A stretch of 64,000 bases of DNA from UBA2402 sp037139735 (GCA_037139735.1 JBAXFU010000003.1:30309-94308), one strand, 5' to 3'; counted from the first letter of the stretch, positions 16,500-25,882 are shown. A program made the numbers and translations. Notes: generated from the letters alone by a model not told the origin.

Positions 16500-18272
16500 T
16501 CAGTGGGCGGCGGCCGCCGGGGCGGGCTTGACGGCCGGGGCCGGCGCGGGCGACGGCGTGGGGCCTCCGCTCGAGCCCGCGGCATCGGTTCCGCGGCCCT
16601 CGCGGCGGCCTCGGTCGGCGGGCGGGCCCCCCGCGGGGCGAACCCCCGGGGCGCCGGCGCCGCCGGGCGAGACGCCGCCCCGCATGCCCCCCTCGGCGAT
16701 GACCTTGCCCGCGTCGTCGAGGCGGTACCCCGCGGCGGTGAGCGCCTCGGGCTTGAAGTTGCCCGCGAGCACTTCGCCGGATCCGGGTTCGCGCAGCAGC
16801 ACGACCGTGCCTTCGTCGAGTCCCTTGACGACCTCGGCCATGGTGTCGGAACGACGACCGATCCTGACCGGCAGCCGCTCGAAGCGAGGGCCGGAAGGCG
16901 AGTAGACGAACTGCACGGGGCCCTCGTTGAAGACCGCCTGCACGGGGACGGTGATGGCCTGGGGCACGGAGTCGAGGACGATCCTCGCCTCGCAGCGCAT
17001 GGCGGGCTTGAGGGCGTTGTTGCCCTGCGTGTCGATGGCGACGCGAACGGTGTATTCGCGAAGGTTGGGGTCGCGCCAGCCGCCGGTTTCGGCCATCACT
17101 CCCACGCTCTCGACCTTGCCCGCGAACGTCACGCCGCCCGCGGCGTCGATGCGCACGTTGACCGGCTGATCCTTGCGGATCCGACCCGCCAGGCTCTCGT
17201 GCACGCGGACGGCCGCGAGCATCTCCGAGGTGTCGGGGAGGATCATCAGGAGCTGGTTGGGAGCGACCTGGGTGCCGATCGTGAGGGTCGAGTCGCCGCC
17301 GCCGCCGCGGCCGGACCAACTGTTGCGGTCGACGGAGGTGCCATAGACCACGAGGCCGTCTCGTTCGGCGCGGATGGTGGCGTCGTCACGCTGCTTGGTG
17401 AGCTTGGCGAGCTTGCGCTCGAGCCCCAAGAGCTGTTCGTGGGAGTTGTTCATCTCGGCGAGCTTGCTCGCCAGTTGGCTGCGGCTGTTGAGTTGGGCCT
17501 TGTCGAGTTCCTGCGTGGCCTCGGCGACGTCGGACTCGAACTTCTTGCGGTCCTTGATCTGCTCGTACGCGCGGTGGACGTCGAGCGCGAGCTTGGAGGT
17601 CTTGTACTTCGAGATGGCCTCGATGTACGCCACCTCCTCGAGGTCCATCTGGTTCTTGCTCATGAACCCTTCGGCGTTGAGGTTCTGCGCCCGCATGTAC
17701 ACCTCGGCGAGCCGGTGCAACTCGAGCACGGCCTTGTCGGCCGCCAGCTCGAGGTCGCGTTCCTTCTTGAGGCGGTCGCCCTGTTCCCACTGCTGGAGCG
17801 CGAGTTCGGCGAGTTCGAGCTTGAGCCTCGATTGGCGGAGCTTGATCTCGTTCTCCTTGAGTTGGATCTCGTACGCGTTCTTGGCCACTTCGGCGACGGC
17901 CCTGGCCGATTCGACCTTGAGCTTCTCCTCGTCGACCTTGAGTTGGATCTCCTCGACGTTGAGCTGGATGATGATGTCCCCGGCCGTCACGCGAGTGCCC
18001 TCGGGAACGATCCGGACGATGGCGGACTCCTGATCGAGCGGATTGCGGATCTCGACCCGCTTGCGAGCCTCGAGTTCGCCGTTGGCCGTGGTCACGATCT
18101 CGAAGCCCATCGAGCGGGCGGGCGCTCGGTCCGCCGTGCCGGCGGCCGCCCTCGCCGCCGCCTGGCGATCGGCTTCGTCGGAGCACCCCGACGCGAACGC
18201 AAGGCCCGCCGCCATGGCGAGGATGACGGTTCGACTCGGACGGGGGCGTTGGGTGGATCGCTGGGCGTTCAT
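16500..18272 (-). CDS. RND-type efflux periplasmic adaptor (HlyD/MacA family), lipoprotein
   Basis: A 590-residue membrane-fusion protein. The lipobox is FASGCSD near residue 30. A biotinyl-lipoyl half (NGELEARKRVEIRNPLDQ) is followed by a very long coiled-coil hairpin, about residues 100-290, rich in Glu/Lys/Leu heptads. Then come the second lipoyl half (ATIRAERDGLVVYGTSVD) and a beta-barrel domain (PDTSEMLAAVRVHESLAGRI, IDAAGGVTFAGKVESVGVM). It ends in a low-complexity Gly/Pro/Ala tail. Such adaptors link an inner-membrane pump to an outer-membrane channel; no pump gene is adjacent. The ATG at 18272 is 9 codons into the frame and starts the signal peptide. Confidence 0.85.
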   Translation of the reverse strand: MNAQRSTQRPRPSRTVILAMAAGLAFASGCSDEADRQAAARAAAGTADRAPARSMGFEIVTTANGELEARKRVEIRNPLDQESAIVRIVPEGTRVTAGDIIIQLNVEEIQLKVDEEKLKVESARAVAEVAKNAYEIQLKENEIKLRQSRLKLELAELALQQWEQGDRLKKERDLELAADKAVLELHRLAEVYMRAQNLNAEGFMSKNQMDLEEVAYIEAISKYKTSKLALDVHRAYEQIKDRKKFESDVAEATQELDKAQLNSRSQLASKLAEMNNSHEQLLGLERKLAKLTKQRDDATIRAERDGLVVYGTSVDRNSWSGRGGGGDSTLTIGTQVAPNQLLMILPDTSEMLAAVRVHESLAGRIRKDQPVNVRIDAAGGVTFAGKVESVGVMAETGGWRDPNLREYTVRVAIDTQGNNALKPAMRCEARIVLDSVPQAITVPVQAVFNEGPVQFVYSPSGPRFERLPVRIGRRSDTMAEVVKGLDEGTVVLLREPGSGEVLAGNFKPEALTAAGYRLDDAGKVIAEGGMRGGVSPGGAGAPGVRPAGGPPADRGRREGRGTDAAGSSGGPTPSPAPAPAVKPAPAAAAH

Positions 18273-18447
18273 GGAACCTCTCGAACGGACGGGGGCCACT
18301 CCGGGGGCAATCGCGATGGGATCGTAGACCCTCCCATCAACCGAACCCCCTCGGCGGGATCACCATCCTTTCGGCGTGGAAGCCGCGGCGGATGCCTGTC
18401 GGTGACGGGCACGGTGACGGGCATGGCGACGGATAGCATCGCCTGAC

Positions 18448-19185
18448 ATGAACGACGGCCCATTCAACTCCCGACCGACCTCGCTCCTGCTCGTCGTGGC
18501 GGCCGCCACGGAGGCGTCGGCCGTTCGGAGGGGCGTCGGTCTCGACGGTCCGGCCCGGGCGCCGGCGGCGTGGCAGACGGTGCCCTTGGCTCCCGGCGCG
18601 GACTTGCTCCTGACGGGCGTGGGCAAGGCGAACGCCGCCGGAGCGGTTGCCACCACGCTGGCCTTGGGACGTCACGGGCTGGTGGTCAACCTTGGCATCG
18701 CGGGGGCGTTGCCGGCCGTGCCGCACCCGGCCGCGATCGGGAGCGTCGTCTTCGCCGAGTCGTCGGTCTTTGCCGACGAGGGGGTGCAGACCGAGGCGTC
18801 GTTCCGCTCGTTGGCGAGTCTGGGCTGGGGCATCGCGCCCGACGCCACCGATGCGATCGGGCCGCACGCCGACTTGGCCGCCGCGCTTCGTTCGCTCGCG
18901 AGCGTGCACGGCCCCGTCGCCACCGTCTCGACGTGCTCGGGGACCGACGCGCTGGCCGCCGAGGTGGTCGCCCGCACCGGCGCGGTCGCTGAAGCGATGG
19001 AGGGGGCGGCGGTGCTGCTGGCGGCGAGCCGCGTCGGGGTTCCGGCGGTCGAGCTTCGCGTCATCAGCAACACCACCGGCGATCGGGCCCGTCAGCGGTG
19101 GGACCTCGCGACGGCGATGGATCGGCTCGCGACGCTCGCTTGGGCGGTGGTGGAGTCCATTCCCGTTCGCATGCCCGGGGCCTAA
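18448..19185 (+). CDS. mqnB: Futalosine hydrolase
   Basis: A 245-residue member of the nucleoside phosphorylase/hydrolase superfamily. LLLTGVGKANAAGAVATTLA, VVNLGIAGALP, VSTCSGTDALAAEV, AEAMEGAAVLLAA and ELRVISNTTGDRARQRWDL follow the futalosine hydrolase pattern; the last phrase distinguishes it from MTA/SAH nucleosidase. It splits futalosine to dehypoxanthine futalosine and hypoxanthine in the futalosine route to menaquinone. No other mqn gene is in the window. It is divergent from the adaptor gene. Confidence 0.85.
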   Translation: MNDGPFNSRPTSLLLVVAAATEASAVRRGVGLDGPARAPAAWQTVPLAPGADLLLTGVGKANAAGAVATTLALGRHGLVVNLGIAGALPAVPHPAAIGSVVFAESSVFADEGVQTEASFRSLASLGWGIAPDATDAIGPHADLAAALRSLASVHGPVATVSTCSGTDALAAEVVARTGAVAEAMEGAAVLLAASRVGVPAVELRVISNTTGDRARQRWDLATAMDRLATLAWAVVESIPVRMPGA

Positions 19186-19221
19186 CCTCCTTCGATCGCT
19201 TTGCCGCACACGGATCCTGCC

Positions 19222-19914
19222 ATGAAGACCAATGAACGCGTCCTCGTCTACGGCGGTCTCGCCGCTGCCCTTCTCCTGGGTCTCGCCGGTCGGTTGCCCG
19301 ACGGACGGGGGTCGCAGGCCATCGCCGCGGGCTGGGGCCTGAAGGCCGACGCTCCCCGCATCGCCACCGTCGACGTGCTGTCGCTGGTCGAGCGGATGAT
19401 CTCGACCGACCAGTACAAGTCGCAGCGAGAAGCCTTCGAGACCGAGGAGGCCAAGAAGCTCCAGCCCCTGGCCGAGGAACTCAAGAAGATGCAGGAAGAG
19501 GCCAAGGATCTCAAGGAGGAGAGCGAACGCTTCAAGGCCCTGAACAAGACCTTCCTCGAGAAGAACTCCGCCTTCCAGCAGCGTCGGAGCGAGGCGACCG
19601 CGCAGCTCGAGACCTTCAACACGCGACAGGTGGGGGAGGCGTATCGGCTGATCCTCGACGCCGCCACGCAGTTGGCCGACGGCCTGGGCTACACCCACGT
19701 CATCGCCAGCAAGTCTGGAGCCATCGCCCTGAGCTCGAAGAACATTCCGGGCGCGGTGCAGGAGATGCTCGCGAGGCCCGTGGTCAAGGGCGTCGCCGCC
19801 GATGATCTCACCGAGCGGCTCATGAAGTCGCTCAAGCTCGAGAACGTGACGCCCCCCGCGCCGGCCGCCGAGTCCGCCAAGCCGCAGACGCCCGAGGGCG
19901 GAAGCGGGAAGTGA
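19222..19914 (+). CDS. OmpH/Skp-like periplasmic chaperone
   Basis: A 230-residue protein with an N-terminal signal or anchor (VYGGLAAALLLGLAG), a short strand (RIATVDVLSLVERM), then a long charged coiled coil (about residues 60-130), and a C-terminal strand-helix part (YTHVIASKSGAIALSS). This is the OmpH/Skp layout: a trimer whose helical arms hold unfolded outer-membrane proteins. It ends with a Pro/Ala/Glu-rich tail. The ATG at 19222 is preferred over 19201 because it begins the signal segment. mnmE starts 3 nt after its stop, so they are probably co-transcribed. Confidence 0.78.
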   Translation: MKTNERVLVYGGLAAALLLGLAGRLPDGRGSQAIAAGWGLKADAPRIATVDVLSLVERMISTDQYKSQREAFETEEAKKLQPLAEELKKMQEEAKDLKEESERFKALNKTFLEKNSAFQQRRSEATAQLETFNTRQVGEAYRLILDAATQLADGLGYTHVIASKSGAIALSSKNIPGAVQEMLARPVVKGVAADDLTERLMKSLKLENVTPPAPAAESAKPQTPEGGSGK

Positions 19915-19917
19915 ACC

Positions 19918-21336
19918 ATGGCCGGCGACCAGTCGTGCCGTGCCCAAGGCGCCGCGGCGGCGCGTGACACGATCGTCGCGAGGTCGTCGGCGCCGGGCGA
20001 ATCGCCGCGAGCGTTGATCCGGGCGAGCGGCCCGTGCGCGTTGTCGTTGGTCGAGCCGCGGCCGCTGCGCCGGGGTGTCGTGCGGGCGATCGTCTCGTTG
20101 CCCGGGGTCGGCGAGACGCTCGAACTTCCCGTCCTGGCGACCTCGATGCCGGGTTCGACGAGTTACACGGGCGAGGACGTGCTCGAGGTGCTCGTGCCGG
20201 GCCAGACGCACCTGGTGGAGCGGGTGATCGACGCGTGGGCGGCTCGACCGGGGTGTCGCCGCGCAAGGCCGGGCGAGTTTTCGGCTCGGGCGTTTCTCGC
20301 GGGACGACTCTCGCTCGAGCAGGCCGAGGGCGTGGCGGCGATCATCGCCGCCGAGAACGAGGAGGAACTCGACGCCGCCACGGGGCTTCGCGAGGGCCGC
20401 ACGGGCCGGCGGCATGCCGCGGTCGCGTCCGATCTCGTCGAGTTGCTGGCGCTGGTGGAGGCGGGCATCGACTTCACCGACCAGGAGGATGTCGTGGCCA
20501 TCGGCAGCGGGTCGCTGCGGGCGAGGCTGGAGGCGGTGCTGGGCATCATGCACGAGTTGGGGGTCGGGCCGGGCGACGCCGCGGCCCGCGCGACGATGCC
20601 GCGAGTGGCGATCGTGGGCATGCCCAACGCGGGCAAGTCGACGCTCTTCAACGCGTTGCTCGGGCGAGAGCGGTCGGTCGTCGACGAGGAGGCGGGAACG
20701 ACGCGCGACGTGATCGAGGAGCCGCTCCCGCTCGACGCGGTGCGGCCCGGGGCGGGCAGCGTCATGCTGGTCGATCTCGCCGGGTTCGACGACAGGCTCG
20801 CGTCGGCGCGGGGCGAGATCGAGCGGGCGGCGCAGGATGCCGCGGCGTCGGCGGCGGCGGCGGCCGACGTGGCGTTGTGGTGCGATCCGTCGGGCCGGTT
20901 CGAGGCGTCGACGCTTCCCGTGGCGGCGGGAGCGGCCCTGTCGCGGCTTGGCGCGGGCCGCGTGCTTCGCATCCGCACGTGCGCCGACCGCCGTGCCGAG
21001 GCCGGCGGCGAGGCGATGGCGGTCTGTTCGCTCGACGGCACGGGCCTGGCGCGTCTGCTTCGGGCCGTGGCGGACGTGGCGGTGACGGGCCGGGGGCGGC
21101 GGGGCCTCGCGGCGTTGCTGCCTCGTCACCGCGCCGCGCTGGACCGGTGTGCCAACGCGCTGCGACAGGCGCGAGACCTCGCCCTCGCGTGCGAGGATCC
21201 TGCGAGGCTGGACCGACCCGAGGAGGTGGCGCAGGCGTTGCGAGAGGCGCTCGACGCGGCGGGTGAACTCTCGGGGCGGATCGGCGTCGAGGAGGTGCTG
21301 GGCCGGGTCTTTGCCTCCTTCTGCGTGGGCAAGTGA
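19918..21336 (+). CDS. mnmE: tRNA modification GTPase MnmE with degenerate G4 motif
   Basis: A 472-residue protein with the TrmE N-terminal tetrahydrofolate-binding domain (DTIVARSSAPGESPRALIR; RPGEFSARAFLAGRLSLEQA), a helical domain, an inserted G domain and the C-terminal FCVGK signature. With MnmG it modifies the wobble uridine of certain tRNAs. The G domain keeps G1 (GMPNAGKST, 234-242) and G2 (TTRD), but G3 is DLAG instead of DTAG, and where NKxD is expected the sequence is TCAD (354-357). mnmG is not in the window. It starts 3 nt after the OmpH-like gene. Confidence 0.9.
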   Translation: MAGDQSCRAQGAAAARDTIVARSSAPGESPRALIRASGPCALSLVEPRPLRRGVVRAIVSLPGVGETLELPVLATSMPGSTSYTGEDVLEVLVPGQTHLVERVIDAWAARPGCRRARPGEFSARAFLAGRLSLEQAEGVAAIIAAENEEELDAATGLREGRTGRRHAAVASDLVELLALVEAGIDFTDQEDVVAIGSGSLRARLEAVLGIMHELGVGPGDAAARATMPRVAIVGMPNAGKSTLFNALLGRERSVVDEEAGTTRDVIEEPLPLDAVRPGAGSVMLVDLAGFDDRLASARGEIERAAQDAAASAAAAADVALWCDPSGRFEASTLPVAAGAALSRLGAGRVLRIRTCADRRAEAGGEAMAVCSLDGTGLARLLRAVADVAVTGRGRRGLAALLPRHRAALDRCANALRQARDLALACEDPARLDRPEEVAQALREALDAAGELSGRIGVEEVLGRVFASFCVGK

Positions 21337-21370
21337 GGGGCGGGGTCCGACGCTGCTATTCTCCGCCGCC

Positions 21371-22210
21371 ATGCGCTTCACCTTCCTGGGCACCGGCACC
21401 TCGGCGGGCGTCCCGATGATCGGATGCTCGTGCGGGGTCTGCACGAGCGACGATCCTCGCGATCGACGCTTGCGGACCAGCGCGTGCCTGCGGTTCGCGG
21501 ACGCTTCGGGCGCTCCCCGGACGATCCTGCTCGACGCGGGCCCCGACCTTCGCCTGCAGGCGATTCGCGAGGGCCTCGACCGATGCGACGCCATCGTCTT
21601 CACGCACAACCACGTGGATCACGTCTTCGGCCTCGACGAGGTCCGGCGATTCAACGACGTGCAGGGGTCGGCGGTCGAGATCCACGCCGACGACCACACG
21701 ATGGAGAGTCTCGAGCGGATCTACGCGCACATCTTCCGCAAGGAGCGGAACGTCAACCCGAGTTTCGTCGCCACCTTGCTTCCCTTTCGCGTCTCGCCCG
21801 AGGTGATCGAGCAAGGCCTGCCGGTCCGGCTCCATGGCGTCGACTTCACGCCCATTCCCCTGCTTCACGGCCGCCTTCCGGTGCTGGGCTGGCGCATCGA
21901 TCCCGACGAGCGGCTCCTCACGCCGGCCGCCCGCGACGTCTTCCCGCTGGCCTATTGCACCGACGTGTCGGCCATCCCCACGGGGTCGTGGGCGAGGTTC
22001 CGCGGCATCCGCACGCTGGTGCTCGACGCCCTCCGCCATCGCGCCCACCCCACCCACCTGACGATCGACCAGGCCATCGCCATCGCCGCCGAGATCGCCG
22101 CCGATCGCACGTTCTTCGTCCACATGTCGCACGACCTGGCCCACGAGGCCACGCAGGCGATCCTCCCCGACGGGTGCTTCCTCGCGTTCGATGGCCTGAC
22201 GTTGGGGTGA
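21371..22210 (+). CDS. PhnP-like metallo-beta-lactamase-fold hydrolase
   Basis: A 279-residue MBL-fold protein. FLGTGTSAGVPMIGCSCGVC is the classic start of the PhnP/RNase Z-like group, with cysteines that bind a structural zinc in PhnP. The metal motif is FTHNHVDHVFGLDEVR (HxHxDH), with later ligands in PIPLLHGR, YCTDVSAIP and FVHMSHDLAHE. Family members cleave cyclic phosphodiesters. There are no phosphonate genes nearby, so the real substrate may differ. Start at 21371, 34 nt after mnmE. Confidence 0.82.
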   Translation: MRFTFLGTGTSAGVPMIGCSCGVCTSDDPRDRRLRTSACLRFADASGAPRTILLDAGPDLRLQAIREGLDRCDAIVFTHNHVDHVFGLDEVRRFNDVQGSAVEIHADDHTMESLERIYAHIFRKERNVNPSFVATLLPFRVSPEVIEQGLPVRLHGVDFTPIPLLHGRLPVLGWRIDPDERLLTPAARDVFPLAYCTDVSAIPTGSWARFRGIRTLVLDALRHRAHPTHLTIDQAIAIAAEIAADRTFFVHMSHDLAHEATQAILPDGCFLAFDGLTLG

Positions 22211-22211
22211 T

Positions 22212-22250
22212 CGGACCATGGCGGACCATGGCGGACCATGGCGGATCATG
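22212..22250. repeat. 10-bp tandem repeat after the PhnP-like gene
   Basis: A near-perfect run of (GCGGACCATG) occurs immediately after the stop codon at 22210: two exact full units plus flanking partial or one-mismatch units (TCGGACCATG, GCGGATCATG). Each unit junction holds the palindrome CCATGG. It could be a simple repeat or clustered binding sites upstream of the response-regulator gene. Confidence 0.8.
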
Positions 22251-22414
22251 AACATGACAGATCATGGCTGACCACCCGTGGGAGGCCCGCGGCGCGGTCG
22301 TGACATGCCCGTTGCGCACGGCGGCACGGCTGAGGCGTATCAATCCACGAGGGGGCGGGTGTGCCGGGAATATGCTCCTCGGATCGATGAACACGAGCAG
22401 GGAAGGGTCATCCG

Positions 22415-23128
22415 GTGAACGGCAGGCAGCGGATCCTGGTGGTGGAGGACGACCATGCGATCCGTCGCGGGCTGTGCGATGCGTTGCGGTGCGCGAGCTA
22501 TGAGCCGCTCGAGGCGGCCGACGGCGAGACGGGGCTGGCGGCCGCGCTGACCGCGGCCCCGGACCTGGTGCTGCTGGACGTGCTGATGCCGCGGCTCGAC
22601 GGGTTCGAGGTGCTGCGTCGCATTCGCAAGGCCCAGCCCGGCCTGCCCGTCATCATGCTGACGGCCAAGGGCGAGGAGGCCGACCGCATTCGCGGCTTGC
22701 GGGAGGGGGCGGACGACTATGTCGTCAAGCCCTTCAGCGCGAGTGAACTGCTGGCCCGCGTGGTGGCAGTGCTGCGACGATCGCCCGCGCGGCCGGCCGC
22801 GGTGGGTCGACTGGTCATCGCGGGCCGCGAGATCGATCTCGAGCGTCGCGAGGTGGCCTTCGCCGACGGCCGACGGGCCGCGTTGAGCGAGCGAGAGGCG
22901 CAGGTGCTGGCGTACCTGGCGAGGAATCCCGGGCGGGCCGTGGCGAGAGATGAACTGCTGCAGGCGGTGTGGGGGCTCGATCCTCGCGGCTTGCAGACGC
23001 GGACGGTCGACATGACGGTCGCTCGCCTGCGTGAGTTGCTGGGCGATGATCCGGCCGAGCCGCGGGTGATCGTCACCGTGCGAGCCAAGGGGTACATGAT
23101 CGCGACCGCCGCGGAGGGAACCCCGTGA
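22415..23128 (+). CDS. OmpR/PhoB-family response regulator
   Basis: A 237-residue two-domain regulator. The receiver domain has the acidic pair EDD (11-13), phospho-acceptor D55 in LVLLDVLMPRLDG, T in IMLTAKG and K in DDYVVKPFSASELL. The C-terminal winged helix (LSEREAQVLAYLARNPGRAV, DMTVARLRELLGDDP, VRAKGYMI) is OmpR-type. It starts at GTG 22415. Its stop overlaps the start of the histidine kinase gene (GTGA at 23125-23128), so the two are a translationally coupled two-component pair. The target genes are unknown. Confidence 0.93.
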   Translation: MNGRQRILVVEDDHAIRRGLCDALRCASYEPLEAADGETGLAAALTAAPDLVLLDVLMPRLDGFEVLRRIRKAQPGLPVIMLTAKGEEADRIRGLREGADDYVVKPFSASELLARVVAVLRRSPARPAAVGRLVIAGREIDLERREVAFADGRRAALSEREAQVLAYLARNPGRAVARDELLQAVWGLDPRGLQTRTVDMTVARLRELLGDDPAEPRVIVTVRAKGYMIATAAEGTP

Positions 23129-25044
23129 CGGTCGTCCATCGATGGAAGCTCGCCTTCGGCGCGGCCGTGATCGTCGTGGCGGGGGTGCTCTCGTGGGTGA
23201 CTGTTCGAACGCTCGGGCTCGAGCAGAGCGAGCGGGCGGCGGCGGGCGAAGCGAGATTCCAGGAACGCTTGCGTCTGGCCCTGTGGCGCATGGATTCGGC
23301 GCTCACGCCGATCATCGCGAGGGAGGCGGCCAGGCCGTACTTCGAGTATCGCCCCTTCCATCCGGTCGATGCGAGGCGATCGCCGCCGACCGGGTCGCCC
23401 CGATCCGAGGAGTCGCACGCCCCGGTGCAGACGGTGATGGTGCCCTCGCCGCTCCTGAACCTGCCCGAGGGGGTCGCGTTGCTGCACTTTGAGCGGGATC
23501 CGTCGGGTCGCCTCGCGTCGCCGCAGGCGCCCGAGGAGGATGAACTCGCGGTCGCGAAGGGCACGTTCGCGACGCCGTACGGGATTGCCGTGGCGCACGC
23601 GAGGCTGCGATCTCTCCGTCAGTGGTTCACGCCGACTGCGGGCGATGCGCCGCCCATGTCCGCTGCGGCCTTGAAGGTGGATGACGGTGCCGGGCCCGCG
23701 TCGCAGGCCGTCGAGGAGTACAACGCACGCGCGATGGCGGCGGCATCGGCGCAGGCGGTCGAGCGTTCGCCCGCGTCGGCGCGGCGGGCCGAGCGAGGAA
23801 CTGGGCGAGAAGGTGGGCGAGAAGGTGGGCGAGGTGCCGAGCGGGCGGCCGTGGCGGTCGACGCGGCGACTCGCGACGTCGAGGCGTCGGCCTTGTCCGC
23901 GCCGTCGATCTCGCAAGTCTCGATCACGCAGGGCGACTTCGGCGTTCGATGGATCGACGGGCCGGGCGGCGAGCCGCAACTGGTGCTGGTGCGGGCGGTG
24001 CATTCGGGCGAGACGTCATGGCTGCAGGGCGTATGGCTCGACTGGCCGGTGCTGCGGGCGATGTTGCTCGACACGGCGCGGGGGCTTTTCCCGTCGATCG
24101 AACTCAAGCCGCTTCGACGAGCGTTCGGGACCGAGGGGCCCGAGGTGATCGGCCGGACGCTGGCGGCGATCCCGATCGAGGTGGTGGCCATGCCGCCGCC
24201 GCTGCCGCCGGTCGAGGCGTGGACGCCCGTGCGAGTCGCCTTGGCGCTCACGTGGTGCGTGGCCGGCCTGGCGATGCTCGCGGCGGGCCGGGCCATCGCG
24301 TCGGCCGTCGATCTGGCTGCTCGTCGGGGCCAGTTCGTCTCCGCGGTCACGCACGAACTTCGCACGCCGCTGACGACCTTTTGCCTGTACTCGCAGATGC
24401 TCGATGACGGGCTGGTGCCCGAGGGCGAGCCCCGCAAGGCCTACTTCCGCACGCTACGGGAGGAATCGACGCGACTGGCGCGGATCGTCGAGAGCGTGCT
24501 CGAGTACGCCCGTCTGGGGGGCAGGCCCCGGCGAGCGATCGAGACGAGCGTGGCGCTGGGCCCGTTCGTGGAGTCGATGGTGGCGGCGCTCGGACCGGCG
24601 TGCGAGCGGGCGGGCATGACGCTGGTGGTCGAGCGTCACGAGTCGCCGGGGTTCGAGGTCCGGGCCGATTCGACGCTGGTCGAGCGGGTGCTCGCGAACC
24701 TGGTGGAGAACGCCTGCCGCTACGCCCGCGAGGCCGTCGATCGGCGCGTGCATCTCGAGGTGCACGCGCGGGGCGGCGAAGCGAGGTTCGTGGTGCGTGA
24801 TCACGGCCCGGGCGTCGCCCTGGCCGAACGGGAGCGGATCTTCCGTCCATTCGTGCGGGGCGAGTCGCAGCGTCACGGCGGGGTGCCGGGACTGGGGCTT
24901 GGATTGTCGATCGCCCGGACGCTGGCTCGCGAGGCGGGGGGCGAACTCTCGCTGCTGGAGACCGCCTCGGGGGCGGCCTTCGAGTTGCGCCTGCCCGGCC
25001 GGGGCGAGGTCACTCGTTCATCCGAGGCGCCACGGCCCAGTTGA
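23125..25044 (+). CDS. Sensor histidine kinase, partner of the OmpR-type regulator
   Basis: A 639-residue inner-membrane kinase. TM1 is at about residues 9-26. A large periplasmic region of ~340 residues includes a low-complexity Ala/Gly/Arg/Glu part encoded by a 12-bp repeat near 23808-23843. TM2 is at about 373-395. The dimerisation domain has FVSAVTHELRTPLTT with phospho-acceptor H410, and the ATPase domain shows N (LVENACRYA), G1 (VRDHGPGV) and G2 (GLGLGLSIARTLA) boxes. The 3' end overlaps the convergent nadK gene by 35 nt. The sensed signal is unknown. Confidence 0.9.
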   Translation: MTVVHRWKLAFGAAVIVVAGVLSWVTVRTLGLEQSERAAAGEARFQERLRLALWRMDSALTPIIAREAARPYFEYRPFHPVDARRSPPTGSPRSEESHAPVQTVMVPSPLLNLPEGVALLHFERDPSGRLASPQAPEEDELAVAKGTFATPYGIAVAHARLRSLRQWFTPTAGDAPPMSAAALKVDDGAGPASQAVEEYNARAMAAASAQAVERSPASARRAERGTGREGGREGGRGAERAAVAVDAATRDVEASALSAPSISQVSITQGDFGVRWIDGPGGEPQLVLVRAVHSGETSWLQGVWLDWPVLRAMLLDTARGLFPSIELKPLRRAFGTEGPEVIGRTLAAIPIEVVAMPPPLPPVEAWTPVRVALALTWCVAGLAMLAAGRAIASAVDLAARRGQFVSAVTHELRTPLTTFCLYSQMLDDGLVPEGEPRKAYFRTLREESTRLARIVESVLEYARLGGRPRRAIETSVALGPFVESMVAALGPACERAGMTLVVERHESPGFEVRADSTLVERVLANLVENACRYAREAVDRRVHLEVHARGGEARFVVRDHGPGVALAERERIFRPFVRGESQRHGGVPGLGLGLSIARTLAREAGGELSLLETASGAAFELRLPGRGEVTRSSEAPRPS

Positions 25045-25882
25045 GCTTGCCGATCAGGCGAGACCAGTAGTTGCTCAAGGGGTTTTGCACGAATCGCAGG
25101 AGCGGCTTGTCCTTCGAGATTCGCAGACGGTCGCCGCCGCCCACGTGCACGTGCGTCTGGCCGTCGATCACCAGCGCGGTGCCGGATCCCGGGTTCTCGT
25201 CGTTGACCTTGAGCATGGTGATCTCGATGGTGCTGCCGGACGAGACGACGACCGGTCGGAAGGCCAGCGACTGGGCCGCCATCGCCGTGACGACGAAGGC
25301 GTCGACGTCGGGACCCATGATGGGGCCTCCCGCGGCGAGGTTGTACGCCGTCGAGCCCAGGGGCGTGGCCACCATCATGCCATCGCCGCGGACGACGGGT
25401 CCCTCGTACCCGTCGATGGCGAGCCCGAGGGAGATGAGCCGGAAGGGCGGACCCGCGGTGATGACCGCCTCGTTGATCGCCATGGCGGTGAAGCGAGGCT
25501 TGCTGCTCCGCTTGCCGATCACCTCGACCCGCAGGGCGCTGAAGTTGCGGGTGGTCAGTGCGCCGTCGCCGAAGATCGTCGAGGCCATGTTCCGCAGCGA
25601 GGCCACGTCGAACTCGGCGAGAAAGCCCAGTCGTCCCATGTTGACGCCCAGCATGGGCACGCCCATGGAGGCGAAGCGACGTGCCTGCGACAGGAGGGTG
25701 CCGTCGCCGCCGATCACCACGAGCACGTCCGCGCTCGAGGCCTGCTCGGGGGGCGGGGCGTTGGTGGCCGGCAGCGTGCCCAGCACGCGACCATGGGGCG
25801 CCACGTCCGAGGCGAGGGCCTCCGCGGCGGTGAGCGCGTCGGGCTTGTTGGGGTTGACGAGAAAGAGAACCGACCTGCCCAT
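25010..25882 (-). CDS. nadK: NAD kinase
   Basis: A 290-residue enzyme that phosphorylates NAD to NADP. The GGDGT motif is at 58-62 (VLVVIGGDGTLLSQARRF), followed by GVNMGRLGFLAEF and the Gly-rich second motif GDGMMVATPLGSTAYNLAAG; the NE-x-V segment (AINEAVITAG) is also present. Length fits the bacterial family. It is the last gene of a minus-strand run with the prenyl diphosphate synthase and dxs. Its 3' end overlaps the convergent kinase gene. Confidence 0.94.
   Translation of the reverse strand: MGRSVLFLVNPNKPDALTAAEALASDVAPHGRVLGTLPATNAPPPEQASSADVLVVIGGDGTLLSQARRFASMGVPMLGVNMGRLGFLAEFDVASLRNMASTIFGDGALTTRNFSALRVEVIGKRSSKPRFTAMAINEAVITAGPPFRLISLGLAIDGYEGPVVRGDGMMVATPLGSTAYNLAAGGPIMGPDVDAFVVTAMAAQSLAFRPVVVSSGSTIEITMLKVNDENPGSGTALVIDGQTHVHVGGGDRLRISKDKPLLRFVQNPLSNYWSRLIGKLNWAVAPRMNE

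Noticed and set aside
18337..21609. 1090-codon minus-strand frame
   Set aside because: Antisense to futalosine hydrolase, the OmpH-like gene and mnmE; composition is Arg/His-rich.
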